Positions 14,517-23,522 of a stretch of DNA of 44,082 nt are shown piece after piece. Positions within the stretch are counted from its first letter, which is position 1. Each line of letters begins with the position of its first letter. The DNA is from JADJWR01 sp964509545 (lineage in GTDB: Bacteria > Pseudomonadota > Gammaproteobacteria > Burkholderiales > Burkholderiaceae_F): assembly GCA_964509545.1 (NCBI GenBank), contig CAZDXQ010000030.1, positions 1 through 44,082 of the forward strand, given 5' to 3'. The notes below the pieces were generated by a model. It ran no database searches. It had not been told where the DNA came from and worked only from the letters and a program-made list of their open reading frames with translations. A program made the position numbers and the translations under genes.

Positions 14517-15151
14517 TGGCTCTCCGTCGGCAGCGTCACGCTCCAGGCCGCGGCCAGTCGCTGCAATTGCGCTTCCAGCGAGGCGTCGATGCGGCCGTGT
14601 TCGGTTTCGATGCGGCAATCCGCCGGCGCGCACGATGGATCGGCGCGGACCTCGAAAGCCGGCACTGCGCCGCGGCCTTCGGTGGCAAGGCGCGCCAGCC
14701 GCGCGCGCACGGCTTCGCAATGGTCTGGGTGCACGATCAGCGTCAGTGTCTGCGCCGGCAGCAGTTCATGCGCGGCCGTCGCCGCCAGCGCCACCAGTTG
14801 CTCATCGCCCGCGAATTCGCCCAACAACTTGCGTACGACCTGCAGCGCCAGCACGGCGATTTCGCTGCGTAACCGTGACCGCTCGGCTTCCGCTGCCTGG
14901 GCCATCGACGCCAGCCTGGCGGCCTGTTCGTCGCGCGCTGCCTGCCGGCCATCTTCCAGTCCTTGCGCGTGGCCCTGTGCGCGCGCCGCTTCGGCGGCGG
15001 CGGCAATGACCTGCGCCTGCTCGTTGCGCAGCGCCTCGAGTGCGTCGCGCAACTGGTTGGCCTCGGCGAGCAGCGGCACTTCGGCCGCGCGCAACACGCG
15101 CCGCGAGGCCGCGATGGCGGTGTCACCGCGCTGCCAAAGCAGGAAAGTCAT
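14513..15151 (-). CDS. sctL: T3SS ATPase regulator/stator SctL
   Basis: This encodes 212 residues. N-terminal residues are followed by a long Ala/Gln/Glu-rich helix (about 35-110, EANQLRDALEALRNEQAQVI onwards) and a globular C-terminal domain containing LTLIVHPDHCEAVRARLARL and ADCRIETEHGRIDASLEAQL. The pattern D/E-CRIET-x2-GxIDAS is the signature of the SctL/FliH C-terminus. It links SctN to SctQ pods. It overlaps sctK upstream and sctN downstream by ATGA. Confidence 0.95.
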   Translation of the reverse strand: MTFLLWQRGDTAIAASRRVLRAAEVPLLAEANQLRDALEALRNEQAQVIAAAAEAARAQGHAQGLEDGRQAARDEQAARLASMAQAAEAERSRLRSEIAVLALQVVRKLLGEFAGDEQLVALAATAAHELLPAQTLTLIVHPDHCEAVRARLARLATEGRGAVPAFEVRADPSCAPADCRIETEHGRIDASLEAQLQRLAAAWSVTLPTESQ

Positions 15152-15768
15152 GATTTCGCTCCGACAGCGTGTGCGGCCGCACATTGCGCGACCAGCGCAC
15201 CGGCGCGTTCGACCAAGGATTGCGCCAGTTGGGCCGCCATCGGCGCGGCCGCGACACCGAGCACGTCGCCGAGGACTCGACGCAGCGGCCCGGCCGGCAG
15301 CGTGGCCAGCAACACCGCCGCGCCGGCAGCCTGCAGTTCGGCGCCGACCTTCTCGGCAGTGTCGATTCGCGGGCACGGCGCCAGAGCCGCCGGCAGCCAG
15401 GGCGCATCACGCTGCGCGGCCAGCGCCTGCACAAATGCATCGCCCAGCGCCGCGCGCGCGGCGGCCAGGCGGGCACCGTCGATCCACAACCTGATCTGGG
15501 GCGCGCAGACGATCGCACCGACCTGTCGCATCACGATGGCCAGTTGCGAGTCGTTCAATGCCAGCCAAGCCGGGGCGCGGTCGAGCGCATCCCAGTCGAC
15601 CTCGCCGATGGCTTCCGAGTTGCTGGACAGCAGCCGCTGCGCGATCACGGCGCGCCGGCGGCGCTGCTCGCGCGCTTCTCCGATTGCCGCGGCCGTGGGC
15701 GGGCTCGCGGGAATGCCTTCGGGCTGCGCGTTCACGGCTTCGCCGTTGGGACGTCCGGGCGTAGTCAT
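15148..15768 (-). CDS. sctK: T3SS sorting-platform protein SctK
   Basis: This encodes 206 residues, helical and cytosolic, with DWDALDRAPAWLALNDSQLA near residue 55 and QIRLWIDGARLAAARAALGD near 95, matching the YscK/SctK pattern (Trp-containing helix, then W-x-D-G-x-x-L). SctK links the SctD cytoplasmic domain to the SctQ pods. Its start overlaps the stop of the 54-codon ORF (ATGA) and its stop overlaps the sctL start (ATGA), so the J-K-L-N string is translationally coupled. Confidence 0.85.
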   Translation of the reverse strand: MTTPGRPNGEAVNAQPEGIPASPPTAAAIGEAREQRRRRAVIAQRLLSSNSEAIGEVDWDALDRAPAWLALNDSQLAIVMRQVGAIVCAPQIRLWIDGARLAAARAALGDAFVQALAAQRDAPWLPAALAPCPRIDTAEKVGAELQAAGAAVLLATLPAGPLRRVLGDVLGVAAAPMAAQLAQSLVERAGALVAQCAAAHAVGAKS

Positions 15769-15929
15769 GGAACTTTCCTGCGCGCCGCGCGCTGCGCGAT
15801 CAGCGCATTGGGGCGGCCATGCGCGCTTGCAGGACTACCGTCCCGCCCGAAGCGGTTCGGCGCGCGCGCTGCCCTAGCTTGCCGCTGACGCGCGGAGAGT
15901 TCGCGCTTGAACCGGCCCGGCGGGCTCAT
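15765..15929 (-). CDS. Small 54-residue basic protein between sctJ and sctK
   Basis: The ATG at 15929 overlaps the sctJ stop (ATGA) and the stop overlaps the sctK start (ATGA), so it fills the sctJ-sctK gap exactly and is coupled on both sides. The product is very basic and hydrophilic (MSPPGRFKRELSARQRQARA, later RFGRDG and IAQRAARRKVP) with no membrane segment. No family is recognised. It may be a real small T3SS component, or an ORF whose translation only relays ribosomes from sctJ to sctK. The double 4-nt overlap is the evidence for translation. Confidence 0.6.
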   Translation of the reverse strand: MSPPGRFKRELSARQRQARAARAPNRFGRDGSPASAHGRPNALIAQRAARRKVP

Positions 15930-16777
15930 GAGCGCACTGTCTCTTTCCCGCGCCTGGCCGAGGCGCGGTTCAGCGCCGCCTGCAGTTCGTTCGGCAGCAG
16001 GTTGTTCGCCGGAGCAGCCGCGCGACGCGGCGTACTGCGCCGGCGCCACCACATCAACCCGCCGCCGCCGAATGCCATCGCGCCGGCGAGCGAGCCGGCC
16101 ACCAGCGGCACCGGCAGCGCGGCACTGCGCTCGGCTGTGGCGGTCGCCGCTGCCGTCGGCGCCGGCTTGACGGCGGGCTGTGCCGGCAGACTTTCGGCCG
16201 GAAACAGCGCGACCGTGACGTTGTCGTAGGACAGCCCTTCGATGCTGTTGACCACCAGCGCCTTGATTTGCGCGATCTGGCTCGACAGATCCTTGTCGGG
16301 TCGGTGCTTGATGAACACCGACGCCGCCGACGGCTGCGCCCGGTCGGCCAACGGATTGCGCTCCGGCACGACCAGATGAACGCGCGCGGTGACCACGCCG
16401 TCGATGCTGGTCAGCGTGTTGGCGATCTCCTGCGACATCGCGAAGACCAGGCGGGCGCGCTCCTCCAGCGGCGACGAGACGAAACCCTCGCGCTTGAACA
16501 CCTTGCCCATGCTGTCGAAGGTCTCGCGCGGATAGCCTTGCGCGCTCAGGGTGCGCACCGCTTGCGGAAAATCGCTCGCGGCGGTCAGCACCGCGAACTG
16601 GCCGTCCTTGGCCTGTTTCTCGGCATCGATGCCGGCACTGCGCAGCACCGCCACCATCTCGTTGGCCTGGCGCTCCGACAGCTGCGAGTACAGCTCCTGA
16701 TTCGAACAAGCGGCCAGCAGCGCCGTCGCGAACGGCAGTGCCAGGGCCAGACGGCGCAAGGAAAGGGTCGAAGGCAT
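15926..16777 (-). CDS. sctJ: T3SS inner-membrane ring lipoprotein SctJ
   Basis: This encodes 283 residues of the YscJ/FliF family. It has a lipoprotein signal peptide with lipobox LLAAC (Cys at about 24), then the ring-building motifs ELYSQLSERQANEMVAVLRS and YPRETFDSMGKVFKREGFVS, followed by SPLEERARLVFAMSQEIANT. A C-terminal membrane helix (about 220-245, VPLVAGSLAGAMAFGGGGLM) and basic tail follow. The ATG at 16777 precedes the signal peptide and lies 8 bp after the sctI stop. It forms the inner of the two inner-membrane rings with SctD. Confidence 0.98.
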   Translation of the reverse strand: MPSTLSLRRLALALPFATALLAACSNQELYSQLSERQANEMVAVLRSAGIDAEKQAKDGQFAVLTAASDFPQAVRTLSAQGYPRETFDSMGKVFKREGFVSSPLEERARLVFAMSQEIANTLTSIDGVVTARVHLVVPERNPLADRAQPSAASVFIKHRPDKDLSSQIAQIKALVVNSIEGLSYDNVTVALFPAESLPAQPAVKPAPTAAATATAERSAALPVPLVAGSLAGAMAFGGGGLMWWRRRSTPRRAAAPANNLLPNELQAALNRASARRGKETVRS

Positions 16778-16785
16778 GACGGTCC

Positions 16786-17190
16786 TCAGGATTGCTGGCG
16801 GAACAGTTGTTGCAGGCCGTCCGAAGTGCGGTTGGCAATGTTCGAGGTGAGCTGGCAATGGAACATGAACTCGGTGCTGCGCATCGTCAGCGCGACGACT
16901 TCGCCCGGGGTCAGGTTCTGTCCGTTCGCCTGTGCAGCGCTGGCGTCGGCCGCCAGCCTGGCTGCTTCGCTGTTGATGTGATCGAAGGGCTTGAACAGCT
17001 GCGTGGCCATCTCCGATGGCGCACCGACCGGCCGTGCCTCCAGCCGGGCGCCGGCACTGGCCAGCGCCTGCTGGAAGCCGCCGAAATCGGTCAGCGACAC
17101 GCCGTAGCCGACCTGAACCGGCGCGGCGGCCGCGCCGCCTGCAGCCGTTGCCTGGCCGGCGAGCGCCGCCGCGGCGATCTCGATCGTCAT
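16786..17190 (-). CDS. sctI: T3SS inner rod protein SctI
   Basis: This encodes 134 residues. The C-terminal 40 residues (EVVALTMRSTEFMFHCQLTS then NIANRTSDGLQQLFRQQS) match the conserved helical end of YscI/HrpB-type inner rod proteins, which anchors the needle to the export gate. The N-terminal half is Ala/Gly-rich and poorly conserved, as usual. It lies between sctF (18 bp) and sctJ (8 bp). It is slightly longer than YscI (115). Confidence 0.88.
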   Translation of the reverse strand: MTIEIAAAALAGQATAAGGAAAAPVQVGYGVSLTDFGGFQQALASAGARLEARPVGAPSEMATQLFKPFDHINSEAARLAADASAAQANGQNLTPGEVVALTMRSTEFMFHCQLTSNIANRTSDGLQQLFRQQS

Positions 17191-17208
17191 GTCGTTCCCC
17201 CGCGTCGC

Positions 17209-17505
17209 TTACTGCTTGCGCGCCATCGTCTCGAGACCCTGGCCAACGGCCGAGATCGCCGAGTGGGCGCTGTTGGACATGAAGCCCATCTTCAGCGACT
17301 GCGCGGTCAGTTCGGTGATCGCCTCGGGCCGGTCGTTGCCGGCGGCGATGGCGTTCGACTGGTTTTCGATCGTGGTGGCCTGGCGGTCCAGGGCCTGCCC
17401 CCAGGCGCGCGCCATCGCCTCATAGAAACTCGAGCCGCCGCTGCTCTTCTGCTGCGGCTGTGGCGACAGGGCGATCAGGGTCAGGGGATTCACGTTGCTG
17501 CTCAT
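17209..17505 (-). CDS. sctF: T3SS needle protein SctF
   Basis: This encodes 98 residues. The final 45 residues have the needle pattern: a helix, a turn with NDRP, then a second helix ending QGLETMARKQ. By eye it aligns with YscF from its DNPALLADLQ segment to its end. An N-terminal extension of about 20 residues precedes the first helix. SctF polymerises into the extracellular needle. A strong ribosome binding site (GGAGG, 7 nt before ATG) suits a high-copy subunit. No SctE/SctG chaperone genes flank it. Its C-terminal end is shared with the product of 2289-2975. Confidence 0.85.
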   Translation of the reverse strand: MSSNVNPLTLIALSPQPQQKSSGGSSFYEAMARAWGQALDRQATTIENQSNAIAAGNDRPEAITELTAQSLKMGFMSNSAHSAISAVGQGLETMARKQ

Positions 17506-17548
17506 GGTCGTACCTCCGTTTCGGTTCAGTTGCGTTGCGGGTGGAGCG

Positions 17549-18676
17549 CTAGAAGTTCAAAGCGGATTGCTGTCCGTCGCGCTCCAGCGTGACGCTGGCC
17601 TTCGCGATCGCGGTGATGCGATGCCCGGTGGGCAGCATGGCGCCGACGAAGTAGCGCGCTCCGTCGGCCGTGACCAGATAACCGGGCTCGCCCGGCACCA
17701 GCGATGCGATCCGCTTGCCGGGGTCGTCCGGAACCGGCGGCGCCGGCCGCGGCAGCGGCTTGGCAGTGTTGGTGACTGTGAGCTTTTCGAGCCCTCGCAC
17801 GTCGCGACGCACCACATCCTCGGCGCGAGCCAGGCGCGCGGCGTCCGGCTCATTGGCCTCGACGGCGATGTGCCCGGGCCCCTGCGATTGCACCTGCACC
17901 GCGACCCCGTTGACGCGGAACACCTCGGCCACGTCGCGCTTCAGCGCCTCGTCGACCCGCACGTCGACGACCGCGGTGACCCGGCGCTCCGCCAGCCACT
18001 GATCGAGCCGCGAACGCTGCTCGAGCGTCGCCAGCCTGCCGCGCACCTCGACCCGGCCGTCGGCATGGGTCGTGGCACGCAGGGCGGCGAATTCGCTGGC
18101 GGCTAGCTGTTCGGCCAAAGCGGGCGCCGCCGCGATCGGCTCCGGATGCGGCGCCGCCGACAGATGCGCGGTCCACAGCGCCGCGCCGCACAGCACCAGC
18201 ACGGCCGCACCCATCGTGGCGAGCCACAATTCGGCGCGGCGCCGCAGTGGCCGGGTCACCTCGGCGGGCGCGGAATCATCGGCCTGCGCTTCCGGCGCCG
18301 CGGTGGCGCCGATGCCGCTCCAGTCCTCGACACTCGCGCGGCCGAAGGCGATCAGAGAACGACCGATCTGCAGCGGCAGGTACATCGGCCACGGCGCGCT
18401 GGCGCCAGTGCTCAATACCTTGTCGCCCAGCCGCACCTCGCCGACGAGCACCTCGATCATCGCGTTCGGCAGCTCCATCGTCACGCGCACGCGGGCCGGT
18501 GGCAGCTGCGACTCGCGCAGCACGATGTCGGCGCCTTCGCCTTTGCCCTCGGCTTCGGCGGCGAGCACGCAGGTCAGGCCGAAGGCGAGGGGTGCGCGCG
18601 CACCGGCCTGGGGCCCTTCGAGCACGCGCAGTTCGAGCGCGCGCAGCGCATCTTGTGTCGGAACGCCTTGGTCCAT
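17549..18676 (-). CDS. sctD: T3SS inner-membrane ring protein SctD
   Basis: This encodes 375 residues. The N-terminal cytoplasmic FHA-like domain (about 12-118, ending in PLQIGRSLIAFG) is followed by an acidic/Ala linker, one membrane helix (about 150-170, WLATMGAAVLVLCGAALWTA) and periplasmic ring-building modules (GRVEVRGRLATLEQRSRLDQ; later NGVAVQVQSQGPGHIAVEAN). This is the YscD/PrgH architecture. SctD forms the outer inner-membrane ring and contacts SctC and SctK. It follows sctC after 31 bp and precedes sctF after 43 bp. Confidence 0.95.
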   Translation of the reverse strand: MDQGVPTQDALRALELRVLEGPQAGARAPLAFGLTCVLAAEAEGKGEGADIVLRESQLPPARVRVTMELPNAMIEVLVGEVRLGDKVLSTGASAPWPMYLPLQIGRSLIAFGRASVEDWSGIGATAAPEAQADDSAPAEVTRPLRRRAELWLATMGAAVLVLCGAALWTAHLSAAPHPEPIAAAPALAEQLAASEFAALRATTHADGRVEVRGRLATLEQRSRLDQWLAERRVTAVVDVRVDEALKRDVAEVFRVNGVAVQVQSQGPGHIAVEANEPDAARLARAEDVVRRDVRGLEKLTVTNTAKPLPRPAPPVPDDPGKRIASLVPGEPGYLVTADGARYFVGAMLPTGHRITAIAKASVTLERDGQQSALNF

Positions 18677-18707
18677 GGTCGGGAACTTTCAGTTGAGTCC
18701 GTCGTTA

Positions 18708-20651
18708 TCAGCTGGGTCGGCCGGCGAGCGCGACGCGGCCGGGGACGTCGTTGGCCCGGGTCGTCGGCGCCGTCCGCGTCGGCGCCGCCGGCATTGCGTC
18801 GAGATCGAGTTCGATCGACGGCCGCCGCGCCGGTAACGCCGCGGCGGGCGCCGCCGCTGCCGCCGGCACCGCAACCGGCGCGACGGCTGCCGCAGCCGGC
18901 GCGGGCGTCGCCGGCCGGGACACGGGCGGGGGCGCAGCCGGCTTCGTCTCCGGCGCTGCCGCAGCCTGCAACGAAGTCTGCGGCGTGGCCTTGCGCGTAC
19001 TGGCAAGCCGCGGTGTGATCAGGAACATGCGCTCGATGCGCGAGGCGCTGGTGGTCTTGTTCTTGAACAGGTTGCCGACCACCGGCACGTCGCCGAGCAC
19101 CGGCACCTTGTCGACGCCCGAGGCGGTGGCGTCGCGCACCATGCCGCCGATCAGCAGGCTCTCGCCCTCGGCGATCAGCGCCTGGGTATTGATCGTCGAG
19201 CGCTCGACCACCGGAATCTGGTCGACCTGGCGCCCGGTCAGGTTGCCGTCCTCGACATTCACCAGCAGCTTGATGCGCGTGGCATCGCGGTCGCGGAAGA
19301 CGTGCGGAGTGACGCGCAACGAAGTGCCGGCGCTGACGTTGAACAGATCGACCTGCTCGCGGCCGGCGACGCGAACGAAGAAGGTCGAGCTGCTGTCGAA
19401 CACCGCCTCGACATTTGACAGCGTGACCACCTGCGGGCTGGAGACGATGCGCGCCGCGCCTTCGGCCTGCAGCGCCCGAATGCGGGCGATGAACTGGCCG
19501 GCCGAGCCGAGCACCACTGAGGCGATGCCGCCGACGCCGCTGGTCGGCACGCCGCCGTTGTAGCCGGCCTCGCGCCCGTCGTTGTTCCAGCGCCAGTTCA
19601 CGCCGAGCTCGCGGGCCCGATCGGTGTTCACGTCGATGATCGTCGCTTCGATCTCGAGCGACTGCGGTTCGACGTCGAGGGCGGCGATCAGCTGTTCGTA
19701 GCGCGGCAGCCGCTCGGCGAGGTCGCGCACGATCACCGCGTTCAGGCGCGGGTCGGCCTCGATGCGGATCGGCTGTGCGTTCGGCATCGCGATCGTGGCC
19801 GGCTTCTGCTCGGCCGGCTGCGCGGTACGCGCCAGCGCCGCCACCAGCGCATCGACCTGCGCCGTGCGCCCCGCCTCGGCGGAGATCTTCTCCGGTCGCA
19901 CGCCCTGTCCGGCCAGGCCCTGGCCTTTCAGGCTCGGCTGGGTCGGCGAAAGCGCGATCTCGTGTCCGATCGGCGCGGACGCAGGTGCGCCGACCAGCGA
20001 ACGCAGGATCGAGGCCACACCCGGCACCACCAGCTGGCGGCCGCCGAGCGTCATCGTCACGTCCTGGGCCCACGCGTAGCGCAGGTAGAAGACGCGGAAG
20101 TCGGCGCCGGCCGAAGGCTGCGGCGGCGGTGTCAACTGCGCCTGCCTCGCCTGCAGCAGCTCGTCGACCTGCTCGACGAATCGCCTCGTGCCCACCGCCA
20201 GCATGCTGCCGTCGGAGCTGCGCCGCAGCGTGTTGCGGCCATCGGTCAGCCCCAGTTCCTCGATTTCGCGCAGCGCGCGCGCGGACAGCGACGGATCCAC
20301 CGTGTAGGTCCGCCGCACCAGTTCTGCGGCCGCCACCACGTGCATGACCGAGCCGTCGAAATACGGCACCAGGTTGTAGACGCGGGCCACGTCGCGCAGC
20401 ACCTTTTCCGCTGGGCCGGTGAACGTGCCGTTGACGGTGCCGCTCAGGTTGGCGCTGACGTCGGCCGGCACGTCGACGGCCGCGAACAGGTTCTGCAGGA
20501 ATGCGGCGATCGGCTGCTCGCGCGCCGTGATCGACACATTGCGCGCCGCATTCGGCATCGGCGCCGCCTGCACTGCGGCTACCGCCAGCCATGCGGCGAG
20601 CGCAACGCCACGCAGCAGACGCGCACAGCAGCAACGGAATCGGTTCGACAT
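18708..20651 (-). CDS. sctC: T3SS outer-membrane secretin SctC
   Basis: This encodes 647 residues. A signal peptide of about 29 residues (after CARLLRGVALAAWLAVAAVQ) leads to N0/N1 domains (ITAREQPIAAFLQNLFAAVD), an N3 domain (PIRIEADPRLNAVIVRDLAE) and the secretin barrel (about 325-560) with LEIEATIIDVNTDRARELGV and VPVLGDVPVVGNLFKNKTTS, the secretin signature near the C-terminus. The last 85 residues are a low-complexity Pro/Ala tail, unusual in length, ending in a charged stretch; secretin tails can bind a pilotin. The start directly abuts the sctV stop (TAA-ATG). Confidence 0.98.
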   Translation of the reverse strand: MSNRFRCCCARLLRGVALAAWLAVAAVQAAPMPNAARNVSITAREQPIAAFLQNLFAAVDVPADVSANLSGTVNGTFTGPAEKVLRDVARVYNLVPYFDGSVMHVVAAAELVRRTYTVDPSLSARALREIEELGLTDGRNTLRRSSDGSMLAVGTRRFVEQVDELLQARQAQLTPPPQPSAGADFRVFYLRYAWAQDVTMTLGGRQLVVPGVASILRSLVGAPASAPIGHEIALSPTQPSLKGQGLAGQGVRPEKISAEAGRTAQVDALVAALARTAQPAEQKPATIAMPNAQPIRIEADPRLNAVIVRDLAERLPRYEQLIAALDVEPQSLEIEATIIDVNTDRARELGVNWRWNNDGREAGYNGGVPTSGVGGIASVVLGSAGQFIARIRALQAEGAARIVSSPQVVTLSNVEAVFDSSSTFFVRVAGREQVDLFNVSAGTSLRVTPHVFRDRDATRIKLLVNVEDGNLTGRQVDQIPVVERSTINTQALIAEGESLLIGGMVRDATASGVDKVPVLGDVPVVGNLFKNKTTSASRIERMFLITPRLASTRKATPQTSLQAAAAPETKPAAPPPVSRPATPAPAAAAVAPVAVPAAAAAPAAALPARRPSIELDLDAMPAAPTRTAPTTRANDVPGRVALAGRPS

Positions 20652-22616
20652 TTACGCAGCCTCCAGCATCGGCGCGCCGGGAACGGCGACGCGGTCAAGC
20701 ACGTCAAGCTGCAACGTGGGCATCAGTTCGTGATAGGAAAGCACGGGGGTGTCGAAGCACTCGGCCTCGATCAGCTTGCGCAGGTGCCAGCGCACGTCGA
20801 TCGCGGTGACGACTGCCGCCGGGCGATGGCGAGCGATGGCGCCGGCAAGTGACTGACTGATCTTGCGCGCGGTTTCCGGGTCGAGCGCCAGCTGGGCGAC
20901 GCCGCCGCTGACGCGCACGGCCTGCCGCAGCATCTCCTCGAGCGCCGGCTGCAGCATCACCGCATCGAGCTTGCCCTGCGGCGCGACCTGGTGGCTGATC
21001 TGCCGCCGCAGGGCGACGCGGGCGAATTCGGTCAGCGCGTGCGGGTCCTTGTCGCGCTGCCCGCCTTCGGCCAGCGCATCGAGGATGTCGCGCAGGTTGC
21101 GGATCGACACCGACTCGCTGACCAGGCGGCGCAATACTTCGGCCACGCGCTGCATCGGCAGCGCGCGCAGCACTTCCTTGACGATGTCGGGCATGTCGGC
21201 GGCGGCGCGGGTCAGCATGTTGGTGGTGTCCTGCGTGCCGAGGAACAGCGCGGCATTGCGCCGCAGCGACTCGCGCACCGCTTCGCGCAGCGCCGCGTGC
21301 GCATCGCCGGACGGCAGCGGGCCCTGGGCGATCGGCACCTCGAAGGCCAGCAGTTCCCACAGCTCGCCGCCATCGCGATGGCCGTGCAGGTGGATGCGCG
21401 GCAGCGGCAGGCCGAGGGTCAGATGAAACTCCTCGAGCACCTCTTCGAGCGTCGCCGTCAGCCGGTTGGCGTCGTCGGCCGACAGCAGCGTCGCCGGCAC
21501 TCGCAGCAGCAAGGGCACCGAGGGGCGCTGCAGTTGCGGCGCCGTGGCGGTGACCGGCGCCGGCGTATCGAGCCGATTGACGATGCCGCGCACGGCCGGG
21601 CTGCGGTGGCTGCGCAGGCGCTCGCGGATCGCCGGGGTCAGCAGCGCGCCGGCGGCGATCGACGCCAGGGCCAGGCCGATGAACACCGTCTTCGGAAAGC
21701 CCGGCACCAGCGCCATCAGCAGGCAGATGCCGCCAGCGACCAGCAGCACGCGCGGCTTGGCGGTGATCTGCTTGCGGATCGAGTCGCCGAGGTGCTTGTC
21801 GTCCTCGTCGCTGGTGCGGGTGACGATCAGGCCGGCGGCCATCGCGCCGAGCAGCGCCGGGATCTGCGCCACCATGCCGTCGCCGATGGTCAGGATCGAG
21901 TACTTGGTCATCGCGCTGCCCACGTCCATGTCGAACTGCATCACGCCGATGGCCAGACCGCCGAGCAGGTTGATCACGATGATCACGATCCCGGCAATGG
22001 CGTCGCCCTTGACGAACTTCATCGCGCCGTCGAGGCTGCCGTGCAGCTTGCTTTCCAGTTCGAGCGACTTGCGGCGGCGCTTGGCGTCGTCCTTGTCGAT
22101 CAGGCCCGAGCGCAGGTCCGAGTCGATCGACAGCTGCTTGCCGGGCATCGCATCGAGGGAGAAACGCGCTGCGACCTCGGCCACGCGCTCGGCACCCTTG
22201 GCGATGACGATGAATTGCACCACCGTGATGATCAGGAACACGACCAGGCCGACCACCAGGTTGCCGCCGGCGACCACCTTGCCGAAGGTGTCGATGATGT
22301 TGCCGGCGTGGCCCTCGAGCAGGATCATCCGCGTGGTGGCGATCGACAGCGACAGGCGGAACAGCGTCGAGACCAGCAGCACGCTCGGGAACACCGAGAA
22401 CTCGAGCGGCGAGGCGATGTAGATGCCGATCAGAAGCAGCACCAGGCCGGAGGCGATGTTGACCGCGACCAGGAAGTCGATCGTCCACGAGGGCAGCGGC
22501 AGCATCATCATCGCGACGATCGCCACCACGCCGAGCACCAGCAGCAGGTCGCTGTAGCGCGCGAGCACGCTTTCGCGCCTGGCGACGGCGCTGCGGAAAT
22601 AGGCTGACATGCTCAT
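20652..22616 (-). CDS. sctV: T3SS major export apparatus protein SctV
   Basis: This encodes 654 residues. The N-terminal half has about eight membrane helices and the highly conserved FHIPEP-family segments (PSVLLVSTLFRLSLSIATTR; FSLDAMPGKQLSIDSDLRSG; GDAIAGIVIIVINLLGGLAI). The C-terminal cytoplasmic domain (about 340-654) forms the nonameric ring that binds SctO and chaperone-substrate complexes. It is slightly shorter than YscV (about 704), with the difference in the cytoplasmic part. It starts 3 bp after the lytic transglycosylase stop, so the two are co-translated. Confidence 0.98.
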   Translation of the reverse strand: MSMSAYFRSAVARRESVLARYSDLLLVLGVVAIVAMMMLPLPSWTIDFLVAVNIASGLVLLLIGIYIASPLEFSVFPSVLLVSTLFRLSLSIATTRMILLEGHAGNIIDTFGKVVAGGNLVVGLVVFLIITVVQFIVIAKGAERVAEVAARFSLDAMPGKQLSIDSDLRSGLIDKDDAKRRRKSLELESKLHGSLDGAMKFVKGDAIAGIVIIVINLLGGLAIGVMQFDMDVGSAMTKYSILTIGDGMVAQIPALLGAMAAGLIVTRTSDEDDKHLGDSIRKQITAKPRVLLVAGGICLLMALVPGFPKTVFIGLALASIAAGALLTPAIRERLRSHRSPAVRGIVNRLDTPAPVTATAPQLQRPSVPLLLRVPATLLSADDANRLTATLEEVLEEFHLTLGLPLPRIHLHGHRDGGELWELLAFEVPIAQGPLPSGDAHAALREAVRESLRRNAALFLGTQDTTNMLTRAAADMPDIVKEVLRALPMQRVAEVLRRLVSESVSIRNLRDILDALAEGGQRDKDPHALTEFARVALRRQISHQVAPQGKLDAVMLQPALEEMLRQAVRVSGGVAQLALDPETARKISQSLAGAIARHRPAAVVTAIDVRWHLRKLIEAECFDTPVLSYHELMPTLQLDVLDRVAVPGAPMLEAA

Positions 22617-22619
22617 CGC

Positions 22620-23408
22620 TTACTCTCCGCGCGCGATCAGCGCGCCCTGGGCTGAGACGGAAAACGTGCTGGTCAGGCGCTGGTAGATCGCCAGCACGTC
22701 ACGGACATAGGCTTGCGTTTCGGGATACGGCGGGATGCTGCGGCCGTGCTTCTCGACCGCGCCCTCGCCCGCGTTGTAGGCCGCGATCACGAGCTTCAGG
22801 TCACCATTGAAGCGGTTGTGCAGCGTGCGCAGGTAGGCTGCGCCGGCACGCACGTTGGTGCTAGCATCGTGCAGCTTCTGCTCCGGATCGCCGACGCCGA
22901 AGCGGCGCGCGGTGGCCGGCATCACCTGCATCACGCCGCGCGCACCGGCCGGCGAGACGGCCTGCGGGTTGTGGCGGGATTCGACGTGCGCGATCGCGTG
23001 CAGCAGCAGCGGGTCGAGTTCGTTGTCGCGCGCCGCTTCGGTCAGCGCCGGCACCAGCGACAGCACACGCGCGGCGTTGCGATCGGGTGGGGACTTGTCG
23101 GCGGGCGGCGGCGGCACGGCGGGCTGGGCCGGGGCGGCCGGATCGGCCGGCATCGGCACCGTGACCGACGTGTTGCCGTCGCCGTAAAGGTCGAGTTGCG
23201 CCGCGCGGTGCACGCTGCTTTCGACGACGAGCGACGGACAGTGCTGCGCGATCAGCTTGAACTTCTCGGCTCCGGCGAGCAGCGCTGCGCCGGGGGTTGG
23301 CAGCCGCTGATCGCATGGCTGCGCCTTCGCCACCGCGCAGAGCATCAGAAGCGCCAACAGGATCGTCGGTCTGATGCAGTCGCGCCGCGTCACGGACGCT
23401 TCAGCCAT
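22620..23408 (-). CDS. T3SS-associated lytic transglycosylase
   Basis: This encodes 262 residues. The start at 23408 is chosen for its AGGAG at 8-nt spacing and because a signal peptide follows (cleavage probably after AVAKA, about residue 29). A Pro-rich linker (90-110) precedes a family-1 SLT domain: catalytic Glu about 143 in AHVESRHNP, then GARGVMQVMPATARRFGVGD and AYNAGEGAVEKHGR with YPETQAYV. Such enzymes (IpgF, EtgA, HpaH types) open peptidoglycan for needle-complex assembly. It lies 114 bp after the DUF4384 gene and 3 bp before sctV. Confidence 0.93.
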   Translation of the reverse strand: MAEASVTRRDCIRPTILLALLMLCAVAKAQPCDQRLPTPGAALLAGAEKFKLIAQHCPSLVVESSVHRAAQLDLYGDGNTSVTVPMPADPAAPAQPAVPPPPADKSPPDRNAARVLSLVPALTEAARDNELDPLLLHAIAHVESRHNPQAVSPAGARGVMQVMPATARRFGVGDPEQKLHDASTNVRAGAAYLRTLHNRFNGDLKLVIAAYNAGEGAVEKHGRSIPPYPETQAYVRDVLAIYQRLTSTFSVSAQGALIARGE

Positions 23409-23522
23409 TGCCGGAACTCCTAGTCGGATGGGTTGCCGTTGGGTTGCGGCGCGGCTGCGGCTGGTTCTACTGCTGACGAACCCTCCCGCCAAGGCGGGAT
23501 GCGCGGCGTTATCCGCCACTCA

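Noticed and set aside
20704..22607. Very long open frames on both strands across sctV
   Set aside because: They are Arg/Gln/His-rich shadows of a clearly conserved SctV frame; in GC-rich DNA such frames stay open.
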